A DNA stretch of 39,749 bases from JARBUG01 sp035628915 (GCA_035628915.1 DASPIW010000020.1:1-39749); one strand, 5' to 3'. Shown: positions 25,387 to 33,834, counted from the stretch's first letter. The notes: a model not told the origin generated them from the sequence alone. Program-made: numbers and translations.

Positions 25387-26760
25387 ATGGCTGTCCCGAT
25401 GCGGCCTCGGACCAGGTATCAATTCACCCCGGCGCAGGTGTTGGTACTTGGCTTCGGCGCCCTGATACTCTTCGGCTCTCTCCTGCTCTGGCTGCCGATC
25501 ACGCACGAGGTCGGCCGCAGTGTCAGCTATATTGATGCTCTCTTCATCTCTACCTCGGCTGTCTGTGTGACGGGCCTGGTTACGGTGGACCTTGCGACGA
25601 CCTTCAACCTGTTCGGCGAACTGGTGATTCTCGGCCTCATTCAGGCGGGCGGCCTAGGCATCATGACCCTGTCTGCCCTGATGCTGCTGCTGCTGGGCAA
25701 GCGGGTGACCCTGAAAGAACGGCTGTTGATGCAGGAGGCCCTCGGGTCGTTCTCCATCGCGGGTGTCGTGCGTCTGACCCGCAACATCATCGTCACCACA
25801 TTGGTCATCGAAGGCGTTGCCGGTCTGCTCCTGAGCCTGCGCTGGCTGCTGCAGTATCCGTGGCAAAAAGCATTCTACTGGGGCTTCTGGCACACGGTTT
25901 CCGCGTTCAATAACGCCGGCATGGACGTCACATCCGAAAACATGCGTCCGTTTGCGCGCGATCCGTTTGTTCTGGCGATCATCGGCGGTTTGATCATTCT
26001 GGGCGGCATCGGTTTTCCCGTGCTCCAGGACGTCTGGCGGAACCGCAGTTGGGAGAAGTTGACCCTCCATAGCCGCCTCAGCATCAAGATGACCGTAATC
26101 CTGATCCTGGTAGGCATGGCGCTCTTCCTCGTGGGCGAATGGACCAACGGCCGTACGTTTGGGGGGCTACCCTGGTACCACAAGCTCTCAAACGCCTGGT
26201 TCGCCGCCGTGACGCCAAGAACGGCCGGATTCGAGTCGGTGTTGTCCGGCTCGATGCGGGAGTTCTCGCTCCTGCTGACCATCATTTTGATGTTTATCGG
26301 CGCCAGCCCGGGCGGCACCGGTGGCGGCATCAAGACCACGTCGTTCGCCATGATCATCAAGTCGATTCAGACGATCAGTTCGGGCCAGGAAGAAGTCACC
26401 ATCATGGGGCGCCGCATTCCGAAGGATCTGATCGAGAAAGCCTTTGTGATCGCCTCCCTGGCCATGCTGCTGTGCGTCGCTGTGTCGATGGCGCTGCTCA
26501 TCACCGAACGGCCAATGCTGGCAACGCCCAACTCTGACCACACCGGACTCGACCTGATCTATGAAGTCGTGTCGGCTTTCGGCACGGTCGGCCTCAGCAC
26601 CGGTCTGACGCCGTTCCTCTCCGTCGCTGGCAAGGTCCTGATAACCCTGACCATGTTCATCGGCCGCGTTGGCCCGCTGACCATGGCCGTTGCACTGGCG
26701 CAGCGGAGCCTCGGCCGCTCGCCCATTCACTACCCCGAAGACAGGGTGATGATCGGATGA
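25387..26760 (+). CDS. KtrB/TrkH-type K+ transporter membrane subunit
   Basis: About 457 residues with four membrane-pore-membrane repeats. The selectivity-filter loops are visible as TSAVCVTGL, SAFNNAGMD, TPRTAGF and SAFGTVGLSTG, one conserved Gly each, as expected for the SKT family. It imports K+ (possibly with Na+) through the cytoplasmic membrane. The reading frame is open from ATG 25363, but GGAGGT at 25372-25377 lies 10 bases before ATG 25387, which I prefer. The stop overlaps the start of the second regulatory subunit (ATGA). Confidence 0.94.
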   Translation: MAVPMRPRTRYQFTPAQVLVLGFGALILFGSLLLWLPITHEVGRSVSYIDALFISTSAVCVTGLVTVDLATTFNLFGELVILGLIQAGGLGIMTLSALMLLLLGKRVTLKERLLMQEALGSFSIAGVVRLTRNIIVTTLVIEGVAGLLLSLRWLLQYPWQKAFYWGFWHTVSAFNNAGMDVTSENMRPFARDPFVLAIIGGLIILGGIGFPVLQDVWRNRSWEKLTLHSRLSIKMTVILILVGMALFLVGEWTNGRTFGGLPWYHKLSNAWFAAVTPRTAGFESVLSGSMREFSLLLTIILMFIGASPGGTGGGIKTTSFAMIIKSIQTISSGQEEVTIMGRRIPKDLIEKAFVIASLAMLLCVAVSMALLITERPMLATPNSDHTGLDLIYEVVSAFGTVGLSTGLTPFLSVAGKVLITLTMFIGRVGPLTMAVALAQRSLGRSPIHYPEDRVMIG

Positions 26761-27419
26761 GCACGAAGCAAATTGCTGTATTAGGCCTCGGCCGGTTCGG
26801 CTCCAGCGTTGCCCGGACGCTGCAGTCGCTCGGGCACGAAGTGCTGGGCATTGACGGAAATCCCGATCTGGTGGAAATGCTATCACCGGATGTGACGCAC
26901 GCCGTCACCTGCGACGTGACCGATGAGGACTCGCTGCGCTCCCTGGGGTTGCGGAACTTTGACTGCGCAGTGGTGGCCATCGGGCACGACGTGCAGGCGT
27001 CGATCATGGCGACCGTCATTCTCAAGGAGATTGGCGTGCCGAAAGTGGTCGCCAAGGCCGCCGGCGACCTGCACGGGCGGGTGCTGAGCAAAGTGGGGGC
27101 GGACAAGGTCGTCTATCCCGAGCGGGATATGGGCGCCCGCGTCGCACACATGCTGCTGACGGGCAGCATCACCGACTTCATTGAATTGTCGCCGGAGCAC
27201 ACGATCATGGAGATGGTCGCACCGGCCAAGATGATCGGGAAGTCCTTGCGGGACCTTAACTTGCGCGCCCGCTACGGCATTAACGTGATGGCGCTGAAGA
27301 CCGGCGAGCAGATCAACGCGGCTCCCCACGCCACCGATGTGGTCCGGCAAGGCGACGTGCTGGTGCTGCTGGGCGCCAACGACGGCATGCGCAGGCTGGA
27401 GAGGATGTTGCAGGAGTAA
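26757..27419 (+). CDS. KtrA/TrkA-type K+ uptake regulatory subunit, copy 2
   Basis: A 220-residue paralogue of the gene at 24716, with AVLGLGRFGSSVA (about 7-19), the acidic IDGNP after beta-2, the YPERDMGARVAHMLL segment and an RCK C domain. It is clearly homologous but not identical to copy 1, and has a divergent C-terminal ligand region. ATG 26757 overlaps the KtrB stop by 4 bases and its own stop overlaps the next ATG, so translation is coupled. A channel with two different ring subunits is possible. Confidence 0.92.
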   Translation: MSTKQIAVLGLGRFGSSVARTLQSLGHEVLGIDGNPDLVEMLSPDVTHAVTCDVTDEDSLRSLGLRNFDCAVVAIGHDVQASIMATVILKEIGVPKVVAKAAGDLHGRVLSKVGADKVVYPERDMGARVAHMLLTGSITDFIELSPEHTIMEMVAPAKMIGKSLRDLNLRARYGINVMALKTGEQINAAPHATDVVRQGDVLVLLGANDGMRRLERMLQE

Positions 27420-28216
27420 TGACCGAACTGCTGAGCCCGCGCAACCCCAGGGTTGCCCAGGCACGGGAACTGACCCGCGACCGGAGCGCCCGCGAGGAGT
27501 CAGGCCTGGCCGTCCTGGAGGGCATCCGCCTGGCAGAAGAGGCGGTGGCCGCGGGCCTGGTCATCGAGTACGTACTGCATACCGATGAGATGGCAAAAAA
27601 AGCACGGGGCGCCGCCCTGCTGGACGCCCTCCGGGCAGCCGGGGTGACGGCGTATGCCGTCGCGCCCGAGACCCTGGCCCGGGCAGCTGACACGCAGACG
27701 CCCCAGGGCATTCTCGCTGTCTTCCGGCCCCGGGCCTGGCGGCTCGACCAGATCCCCGCGGGCCTGGTGGTGGTGCTGGACAATCTGCAGGACCCGGGCA
27801 ACCTGGGCACGATCATCCGCTCACTGGAAGCCCTGGGGGGCGCCGGCTTGGGTGTGGCCGGCGGGGTTGACCCTTACAATCCCAAAGTCGTCCGTGCGGC
27901 GATGGGGTCGCTCTTCCGGCTGCCCGTGGTCAAAGGCGAGATCGGTCAGGTACTGGGCGAACTGCAGGCGCAGGGCAGGCCGATCTTCGTCGCCGATGCG
28001 GGCGGCGAACTGGCGCCCTGGACGGCGGACTTGTCCGCGGGCGCCGTCCTGGTCATCGGCAACGAAGGGAACGGCCCGACCGCCACGGCGCGTCAGATGG
28101 CGGACGGCGTCATCTCCATTCCCATGCCGGGGCCGACCGAGTCGCTGAACGCCGGGGTGGCCGCGAGCCTCCTGATTTACGAGGCCATGCGCCAGAGGGT
28201 GGCGCGGCAAGGCTGA
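27419..28216 (+). CDS. SpoU/TrmH-family RNA 2'-O-methyltransferase (YsgA-like)
   Basis: A 265-residue SPOUT methylase. The N-terminal L30e-like substrate-binding domain spans about 1-100. The three SpoU motifs follow: LDNLQDPGNLGTIIRSLEA (about 120-138), VIGNEGNG (about 213-220) and IPMPGPTESLNAGVAASL (about 238-255), which form the AdoMet-binding trefoil knot. It modifies a ribose in rRNA or tRNA; the exact base is unknown. In Bacillus a similar gene (ysgA) sits just upstream of pheS, as here. Its ATG shares a base with the preceding stop (TAATG). Confidence 0.92.
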   Translation: MTELLSPRNPRVAQARELTRDRSAREESGLAVLEGIRLAEEAVAAGLVIEYVLHTDEMAKKARGAALLDALRAAGVTAYAVAPETLARAADTQTPQGILAVFRPRAWRLDQIPAGLVVVLDNLQDPGNLGTIIRSLEALGGAGLGVAGGVDPYNPKVVRAAMGSLFRLPVVKGEIGQVLGELQAQGRPIFVADAGGELAPWTADLSAGAVLVIGNEGNGPTATARQMADGVISIPMPGPTESLNAGVAASLLIYEAMRQRVARQG

Positions 28217-28227
28217 GCCGCCGGTCC

Positions 28228-28256
28228 TTGAGCCGGGCGGGGCGCTGTGGTATAAT
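28228..28256 (+). promoter_or_regulatory. Promoter of the YqzL-like gene
   Basis: TTGAGC at 28228-28233 and consensus TATAAT at 28251-28256, spacer 17. Confidence 0.85.
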
Positions 28257-28294
28257 TACAGGTGTCTGACAAGTAAGAAAAACCTGTAGGGGGA

Positions 28295-28402
28295 GTGGTC
28301 ATTCTGCCCAACTCCACTGCGGCCGAAGTGTTCTGGACAATCTTTTCGAACACCGGGTCTGTGCTTGCCTACCTGCTCTACAGGCGCTTTACAGTCCATT
28401 AG
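28295..28402 (+). CDS. yqzL: YqzL-like micro-protein
   Basis: A frame of about 33-35 residues with AEVFWTIFSNTGSVLAYLLY, matching the pattern of the small YqzL family (FW..F..TG....YLL). Function of that family is unknown to me. The gene has its own consensus promoter. The start is unclear: GTG 28295 touches the GGGGGAG ribosome site, whereas ATT 28301 and CTG 28304 are better spaced but non-canonical. It is bounded by the methylase upstream and the pheS T-box downstream; the pheS promoter overlaps its 3' end. In other Firmicutes yqzL lies near recO, so the location here is unusual. Confidence 0.7.
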   Translation: MVILPNSTAAEVFWTIFSNTGSVLAYLLYRRFTVH

Positions 28403-28416
28403 CCCTCTGGTATAAT
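28388..28416 (+). promoter_or_regulatory. Promoter of pheST
   Basis: TTTACA at 28388-28393 and TATAAT at 28411-28416, spacer 17. The -35 overlaps the last codons of the YqzL-like gene. Confidence 0.8.
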
Positions 28417-28423
28417 CTATCCA

Positions 28424-28735
28424 ATTATACGGTCCAACAGCGACGATGGAGGAAAGTAGCCGGCCACGGCGGTGTCCAGGGAAGCAGGGGCGCGACTGAG
28501 ACCCCGCTCTCCGCTGCCCGTGTGAAGTTCCCTCCGGAGCTGACTTGCTGAACGCGCAGCCTGGGGGCGCCGGTAGGTGGGTACGGGTCCCGCCCGTTAC
28601 AGGGGGTAGGTGTGTTAGCACCGATCTGTTGAGGAGGAGCCGCCGCGCGGCTCAATCCGGGTGGTACCGCGGAAGCGTGCGCTTTCGTCCCGAACTTGAC
28701 CAGTTCGGGCACGAGGGCGCTCTTATTTTTCTGGA
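28424..28735 (+). promoter_or_regulatory. Phenylalanyl T-box leader of pheST
   Basis: Stem I region from about 28437 (GATGGAGGAAAGTA). The likely specifier is TTC (Phe) at 28528-28530 in GTGAAG-TTC. A long middle region (stems II/III) is followed by the T-box core CCGGGTGGTACCGCGG at about 28657-28672 and a terminator. TGGT fits an A discriminator. The genes downstream confirm phenylalanine specificity. Confidence 0.9.
28679..28735 (+). terminator. T-box attenuator terminator of pheST
   Basis: Long stem GCGCTTTCGT-CCCGAACT / AGTTCGGG-ACGAGGGCGC (28679-28720, with G-T pairs) and TCTTATTTTT after it. Confidence 0.88.
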
Positions 28736-28748
28736 GGTGTATCTGACC

Positions 28749-29780
28749 ATGAAAGAGCAAATCCTCCGGCTGCAGGACGAGGCTTTGGCGACGATTGCCA
28801 CGGCCCCTGACGTGGCCGCCGTTCAGGAGATGCGCGTCCGCTACCTGGGCAAGAAGTCCGACCTGTCGGTCGTCCTGGGCGGGCTGGGCAAGCTGCCTAC
28901 CATCGATGAGCGCAAAGAGATGGGCGCCCTGGGCAACGTTGTGAAGACGGCCATCAGCACGGCGCTGGACGCCCGGGAGGCGGAGTTGGCCCGGGGCGAA
29001 CTCGCCGCCCGCCTGGCCGCCGAGTCGATCGACGTTTCCCTGCCCGGCACGCCGGCGCCCAGGGGGCATCTGCACCTGATGAACCAGGTGCGCACGAAGA
29101 TCGAGGAGATCTTCATCGGCATGGGCTACGAGGTGGCGGAGTCCCGCATCGTCGAGACCGACTGGTACAATTTCGAGGCGCTCAACATTCCCAAGGGCCA
29201 TCCCGCCCGGGACGCCCAGGACTCATTCTTCATCACCGATGATGTGCTGCTGCGGACGCACACGTCCAACACGCAGATTCGCTACATGCTGGAAGTGGCC
29301 AAGGGGCGGACGCCGGTGAAAATCATCTGCCCGGGGCGCGTCTTCCGGCGCGACTTTGAAGATGCGACCCATGGATCGGTCTTCCATCAGGTCGAAGGGC
29401 TGATGGTCGACAGGGGCGTCACGATGGCGCACCTGAAGGGCGCCCTGACGGAGATGTTCCGGGGCATCTTCGGCCCGGGGGCCCGGGTCCGGCTGCGTCC
29501 CAGCTACTTCCCGTTCACCGAGCCCAGCGCCGAGATGGACGTCTCCTGCCCGTTCTGCGCCGGCAGCGGCTGCCGCATCTGCAAGCAGTCCGGCTGGGTG
29601 GAAATCGGTGGTTCGGGCATGGTCCATCCCAACGTGCTCCGGGCCGGCGGCTACGACCCCGAGGAAGTCTCGGGGTGGGCGTTCGGCTACGGCATCGAGC
29701 GGCTGGCCATGCTGGCTTACCAGATCGAAGACCTGCGCCATTTCACGTCCGGCGACGTCCGGTTCCTGCGGCAGTTCTAG
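28749..29780 (+). CDS. pheS: Phenylalanine--tRNA ligase alpha subunit
   Basis: About 343 residues, the normal length. An N-terminal coiled coil (about 1-85) that contacts tRNA is followed by the class II catalytic domain with HPARDAQDSFF, LLRTHTSNTQIRYM (motif 1-2 region) and GWAFGYGIERLAML (motif 3). A CPFCAGSGCRICK segment (about 258-270) carries four Cys and may bind zinc. With PheT it forms the alpha2-beta2 enzyme charging tRNA-Phe. ATG 28749 is 9 bases after GGAGGTG. Confidence 0.97.
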   Translation: MKEQILRLQDEALATIATAPDVAAVQEMRVRYLGKKSDLSVVLGGLGKLPTIDERKEMGALGNVVKTAISTALDAREAELARGELAARLAAESIDVSLPGTPAPRGHLHLMNQVRTKIEEIFIGMGYEVAESRIVETDWYNFEALNIPKGHPARDAQDSFFITDDVLLRTHTSNTQIRYMLEVAKGRTPVKIICPGRVFRRDFEDATHGSVFHQVEGLMVDRGVTMAHLKGALTEMFRGIFGPGARVRLRPSYFPFTEPSAEMDVSCPFCAGSGCRICKQSGWVEIGGSGMVHPNVLRAGGYDPEEVSGWAFGYGIERLAMLAYQIEDLRHFTSGDVRFLRQF

Positions 29781-29801
29781 TCTAAGGAGGCGTCACACGC
29801 G

Positions 29802-32414
29802 ATGCGCGTTTCGTATAACTGGCTCAAAGACTACGTCGATGTCGACCTCTCGCCGCAGGAGTTGGCGAAGGCTCTGACCGCCCGCGGCGTGGTCGTGGAA
29901 ACGCTGACTTACCTGAACCCCGGCGTCGAAGGCGTCGTGGTTGGCAGGGTTGTGGAGATGCACAAGCACCCGAACGCCGACACGCTCTGGGTCTGCCAGG
30001 TTGACGTGGGCGGCGGGCGGATTCTGCAGATCTGCACGGGCGCCCAGAACGTCTTCACGGGCGCCCTGGTGCCCGCCGCCATTCCCGGCGCCAAGCTCCC
30101 TGGGATGACCATGGGCGTCAAGACCCTACGGGGGCTGGAGTCCAACGGCATGCTCGGCTCCGAAACGGAGCTGGGCGTGGGCGACGACGGCGACGGCATC
30201 ATGATTCTGTCGGACGATCCCGACCTGGAGCCCGGCATGGACGCCGCCGAGGTGCTCGGCCTGAACGACTGGATTCTGGAGCTTGACCTGACGGCGAATT
30301 ACGCCGCCCACTGCCAGTCGATGGTGGGCGTGGCCCAGGAAGTGGCGGCCATTCTCGGCAAGCCGGTCAACCTGCCCGAGTACTACACGGAAGATCAGCC
30401 CAACACAAACGCGGCGGATATGATCCGCATTCAGATCGAGGCGCCGGAGCTCTGCCACCGGTATGCGGCCCGGATTGTCCGGGGCGTCAAAGTCGGGCCT
30501 TCCCCGGCGTGGCTCCAGGCCCGGGTGCGGGCCGCGGGCATGCGGCCCATCAGCAACATCGTCGACATTTCCAACTTTGTGATGATGGAGCTCGGCCAGC
30601 CGCTCCATCACTTTGACTACGCCCACATTCGGGGGCGGAAGATCATCGTGCGGCGGGCGGAAGCGGGCGAGAAGTTCACCACGCTCGATCAGCAGGAGCG
30701 GGTGCTCGACCAGGATGTGCTGGTGATCGCCGACGCCGAGGGCCCCGTGGCCATGGCCGGCGTCATGGGCGGTCTGGAGTCGGAAGTGACGGATGCGACC
30801 ACCGACATCCTGATCGAATCTGCCCACTTCGACAACATCAACAACCGCCGGACGGCCCTGCGGTACAACCTGCCCAGCGAGGCGGCCCGCCGCTTCACCA
30901 AGGGCGTTGACCCCAGCGGCTCCATCCGGGCCGCGGACCGGGCGGCCCAACTGATCGCCGCCCTGGCGGGCGGCACGGTGATCCAGGGCCACGTCGACGA
31001 GTATCCCCGGCCGGACGTGCCGGCGGTCATCGTCATGCGCACGGCCAAAGTCAACGCCCACCTGGATCTGAGCCTCTCCGCCGGGCGGATGGCCGAGCAC
31101 CTGGAGCGGCTGGGCATGGCCGTACTGTCGCCGCTCGATCTCGCTACGGATGTAGCCGCGGGCAAGCCCGCGTTGGAAGAGGAGGAGGGCGAGGACCTGA
31201 GCGGGCGCCCCGTCTGGACGGCGATGCATCAGGTCTCGCCGGTGCCCGTCGACCGGTTCGCCTACGAGATGTGGTGCGACGTGGCGTGGCAGCGGCTGGA
31301 GGAGGCCGGCTCGCGGCTCGAAGCAGTGGGTGAGCAGGAAGCGCTGGTCGTCGTGGTGCCGACGCGGCGCCTTGACATGAGCGTGGAGATCGACCTCGTC
31401 GAAGAGATCGCCCGCTCGGAAGGCTACGACGCGATTCCCGCCAACCTGGCCGTCATGCCTTCGTCGCGGGGCGGCAGGTCGCCCCTGGCCGAGAAGGTGC
31501 TGGAAGCCCGGCGGGCGCTCGCGGGCGCCGGCCTTGACGAGGTGATGCTGCACGGCCTGACCCATCCGCGCGGCTTCGATAAGCTGCAGCTTCCGGCTGA
31601 TGCCTCGGAGCGCCGTGCCCTGACCATCGCCAACCCGCTCTATGAGGACCGGTCGATCCTGCGGACCATGCTTTTGCCCACCATTTTGGATGCCGTGCAG
31701 TACAACGCCAACCGGCGGGTGTTGGACCTGGCCGTCTTCGAGATGGGCCACGTCTACGTGCCGCAGGAAGGGCAGGTTCTGCCCGATGAGCCGCTGCGAT
31801 TGGGCATCGCCATGATGGGCAACTGGAAGCAGGCGGGCTGGAATGTGAAAGATCAGCCGGTCGACTACTACATCCTTAAGGGTGTGATCGAGGCGTTGCT
31901 GGAGGCCCTGGATGTGCAGGGCTGGTCCGTGGAGCGGGGCGCCCATCCGGGCCTGCACCCGGGGCGGCAGGCCGCGCTGCTGGTGGGAGGGCGCGCCGTT
32001 GGCGTCTTCGGCGAGCTGCATCCGAGCGCCCAGGCAGCGTGGGATCTGCCCAGTCGGGTCTACGTCGCGGAGCTCGATTTCGAGCCCCTGGCCGCGGCCT
32101 GCCGGCCCCAGAAGGAGTACCGCCCGATTCCGCGGTTCCCGGCGGTCACCCGGGATGTCGCGCTGATTGTCAGCGAGGAGACGCCCGCGGCCAAGGTCGC
32201 AGAGACCGTCTGGCAGGCGGGCGGCGAGCTGGTAGAATCGGTGGCGCTGTTCGACCTGTACCAGGGCGAGCACGTGAAGGCAGGCCACCGGAGCCTGGCC
32301 TACCGGGTCACCTACCGGTCGGCGGAGCGGACGCTGACCGATGCGGATATCGAGGGCGCCCACGGCAAGGTGCGCGCAGCGCTGCAGGCGCTGGGCGCCG
32401 AGCTGCGGTCGTAG
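29802..32414 (+). CDS. pheT: Phenylalanine--tRNA ligase beta subunit
   Basis: About 870 residues. Domains in order: N-terminal domain, EMAP-like tRNA-binding fold (about 40-150), B3/B4 editing domain (about 205-395), B5 (about 405-550), the catalytic-like core (about 560-760) and the C-terminal FDX-ACB anticodon domain (about 775-870). The B5 domain is interrupted, after LERLGMAV (about 441) and before VVVVPTRRLD (about 516), by some 75 acidic residues where 15-20 are usual; this explains the extra length. SD AAGGAGG precedes ATG 29802, 21 bases after pheS. Last gene of the operon, followed by a terminator. Confidence 0.97.
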   Translation: MRVSYNWLKDYVDVDLSPQELAKALTARGVVVETLTYLNPGVEGVVVGRVVEMHKHPNADTLWVCQVDVGGGRILQICTGAQNVFTGALVPAAIPGAKLPGMTMGVKTLRGLESNGMLGSETELGVGDDGDGIMILSDDPDLEPGMDAAEVLGLNDWILELDLTANYAAHCQSMVGVAQEVAAILGKPVNLPEYYTEDQPNTNAADMIRIQIEAPELCHRYAARIVRGVKVGPSPAWLQARVRAAGMRPISNIVDISNFVMMELGQPLHHFDYAHIRGRKIIVRRAEAGEKFTTLDQQERVLDQDVLVIADAEGPVAMAGVMGGLESEVTDATTDILIESAHFDNINNRRTALRYNLPSEAARRFTKGVDPSGSIRAADRAAQLIAALAGGTVIQGHVDEYPRPDVPAVIVMRTAKVNAHLDLSLSAGRMAEHLERLGMAVLSPLDLATDVAAGKPALEEEEGEDLSGRPVWTAMHQVSPVPVDRFAYEMWCDVAWQRLEEAGSRLEAVGEQEALVVVVPTRRLDMSVEIDLVEEIARSEGYDAIPANLAVMPSSRGGRSPLAEKVLEARRALAGAGLDEVMLHGLTHPRGFDKLQLPADASERRALTIANPLYEDRSILRTMLLPTILDAVQYNANRRVLDLAVFEMGHVYVPQEGQVLPDEPLRLGIAMMGNWKQAGWNVKDQPVDYYILKGVIEALLEALDVQGWSVERGAHPGLHPGRQAALLVGGRAVGVFGELHPSAQAAWDLPSRVYVAELDFEPLAAACRPQKEYRPIPRFPAVTRDVALIVSEETPAAKVAETVWQAGGELVESVALFDLYQGEHVKAGHRSLAYRVTYRSAERTLTDADIEGAHGKVRAALQALGAELRS

Positions 32415-32427
32415 AGAGCGAATGGAG

Positions 32428-32462
32428 GGGGCTGCACGCCGCTGGGTGTGCAGCCCTTTTTT
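32428..32462 (+). terminator. Terminator of pheST
   Basis: GGGCTGCAC / GTGCAGCCC stem (32429-32437 with 32448-32456), then TTTTTT. Confidence 0.9.
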
Positions 32463-32463
32463 G

Positions 32464-32493
32464 GCGCCCGAATGCGCCCGAATGCGCCCGAAT
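32464..32493 (+). repeat. Three tandem copies of GCGCCCGAAT
   Basis: Three exact 10-base units directly after the pheT terminator, followed by two copies of AAAGCACCCG-like sequence (about 32511-32531). The gap 32500-32860 shows no convincing gene and is visibly less GC-rich from about 32640 to 32800. Confidence 0.85.
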
Positions 32494-32800
32494 GGATACG
32501 TAAAGCACCCGAAAAGCACCCGCAAACGGTGCATAAGCCACCTGCAAGCCCACGTAAGCCGGGCAAAAGGCCGTCCTTAGGGAGTCACAACGCGGGCAAA
32601 GGCCCCCGATTACGAACGAACGGCGCCCCCAAACCTGTGAGCAACTTGTCGACCGCCATAGACTAACATTTGCAATGAATGGCAGAATCAGTAATTAGAA
32701 GCAGAGAAATGGCGAATGCTACAGATGACAAGGTGATGCATAGATCCATACAAGATCTTCTTCCGTGTCCTGCCGTTAAGAAGTACTCGCTTTGTACACC

Positions 32801-33000
32801 CTATGAGGGTGAGCGAGGGGGGCCACTGCGAACCAGGTCTGGGCCCGGAACGCATGGGGGGCTCGTCTAGGTACGGAAGAACTGGAAGGCGAGCCGGACA
32901 AGCTCTGCGACGATGGTGGCCACAATCACTCGAAGAACCCACTTAGGCAGCATGGCGACTCACTCCTCTACGGAGCCGAGTCCCCCGCTCGCTCATCCAT
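32801..33000 (-). promoter_or_regulatory. Complementary 5' and 3' untranslated ends around the small peptide gene
   Basis: On the minus-strand transcript the 5' leader (from 32998-32982) reads GATGAGCGAGCGGGGG and the 3' region (32808-32823) reads CCCCCCTCGCTCACC. They can form 8 plus 5 base pairs with a single bulge. Such long-distance 5'-3' pairing is a hallmark of type I toxin mRNAs. Confidence 0.5.
32867..32953 (-). CDS. 28-residue amphipathic membrane peptide, candidate type I toxin
   Basis: On the minus strand an AGGAG ribosome site is followed 9 bases later by ATG 32953. The 28-residue product starts MLPKWVLRVIVATIVAELV and ends RLAFQFFRT. It is one amphipathic or transmembrane helix with Lys/Arg at both ends. 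The strong start context and flanking complementary segments make translation likely. Its size, hydrophobicity and orphan position resemble type I toxins, but no antisense RNA could be located, so a small membrane-binding regulator is equally possible. I do not recognise the family. Confidence 0.55.
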   Translation of the reverse strand: MLPKWVLRVIVATIVAELVRLAFQFFRT

Positions 33001-33009
33001 ATTGTACCA
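33001..33009 (-). promoter_or_regulatory. Extended -10 promoter of the small peptide gene
   Basis: On the minus strand CTGGTACAAT gives TACAAT with TGG just upstream. A -35 of good spacing was not seen. Transcription would start just before the complementary leader segment. Confidence 0.4.
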
Positions 33010-33051
33010 GGAACATGTGTGCCGATTTTGTCATATCTCGGAGGCGCTTGC

Positions 33052-33082
33052 AAGAACCGTTCGACATGGTCGAACGGTTCTT
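33052..33082. repeat. Perfect 14-bp hairpin, possible terminator
   Basis: AAGAACCGTTCGAC / GTCGAACGGTTCTT with loop ATG, in the gap between the ferritin-like gene and the small peptide gene. TTCTCTC follows on the plus strand; on the minus strand the T-run is missing. It may insulate the two minus-strand units. Confidence 0.6.
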
Positions 33083-33132
33083 TCTCTCAGGTTTACCATC
33101 AGAAGTTGCACCGAAATCGCCCCGCCGCCCTT

Positions 33133-33834
33133 TCAACTGCCCTGAAGCGATTGGAGCACGTACTGAAACCGGGTCGCATGCTCCAACTCATCGTGCATCA
33201 GCTCGAAGAAGAGGTCCCGGACTCGCAGGTTGTTGTACCGGAGATAGACGTCGCGGTATTCCTCAGACGCCTCATACTCATCATCCATCGCCATCTTCAA
33301 CCCGGCACGCAGGTTCGCAAACTCGGTCGGCTGCGCCTGCGTCTCGTAAGTACGCCCCGTCAGCTCCCGGTACAGCTCGCCCAACACCCGGTAGTGCTTC
33401 TGCTCGTCCTCCATCGCATGGCGGACATAGTCCTTGAGCTCCTCGCCCGGGGTCTGCTCCAGCAACTGCCCGTAGAACGCGGTGGCATTCGCCTGGTCCT
33501 GCATGAACTTCTGGACCTGCGTGGCCAGCCGGTCCCGCTCCGCAGCCGACAGGCCGCCCCCGGCCGCCGCCTGCTCTGCGCCCGCGGCCGGCGCCCCGGT
33601 ACGCATCTGCCTCTGCAAGGACGGCACCGTCCGGGAGAGCCGCCACTGCAGCAAGGACTCCATCGCCTGTGCCGGCGTCAAGCCTCGTCCGGCCAGGAAG
33701 CCGGCCAGGACCGCCTCCCTGAGCATACTCTGCATGGTGGCGCCCGCATCGAAGACCTTGGTCGCTTCCGAAATGATCGGCGTCAAGGCCTGGATGATCT
33801 GCTCCGGGTGCATCTGCCGCGCCCCTTGTTGCAC
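33133..33834 (-). CDS. Ferritin-like diiron-type protein
   Basis: About 233 residues. The C-terminal part (about 95-233) is a four-helix ferritin-like/rubrerythrin fold with metal-ligand patterns AMEDEQKHYRVL and LMHDELEHATRF (E-x-x-H type) plus DDEYEASEEYRD. An N-terminal helical region and a Pro/Ala/Gly-rich joint (about 78-92) precede it. It may oxidise or store iron or scavenge peroxide; some relatives are spore-coat associated, but that cannot be read here. GTG 33834 is 6 bases after GGAGGGA; the upstream in-frame start lacks a ribosome site. Confidence 0.8.
   Translation of the reverse strand: MQQGARQMHPEQIIQALTPIISEATKVFDAGATMQSMLREAVLAGFLAGRGLTPAQAMESLLQWRLSRTVPSLQRQMRTGAPAAGAEQAAAGGGLSAAERDRLATQVQKFMQDQANATAFYGQLLEQTPGEELKDYVRHAMEDEQKHYRVLGELYRELTGRTYETQAQPTEFANLRAGLKMAMDDEYEASEEYRDVYLRYNNLRVRDLFFELMHDELEHATRFQYVLQSLQGS

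Noticed and set aside
32464..32531. Possible CRISPR array
   Set aside because: Units are only 10 bases and directly tandem without spacers.
30126..32534. An 802-codon open frame on the minus strand opposite pheT
   Set aside because: It mirrors the pheT codons in GC-rich DNA, has a low-complexity His/Arg/Gln-rich translation, no motif and no ribosome site.
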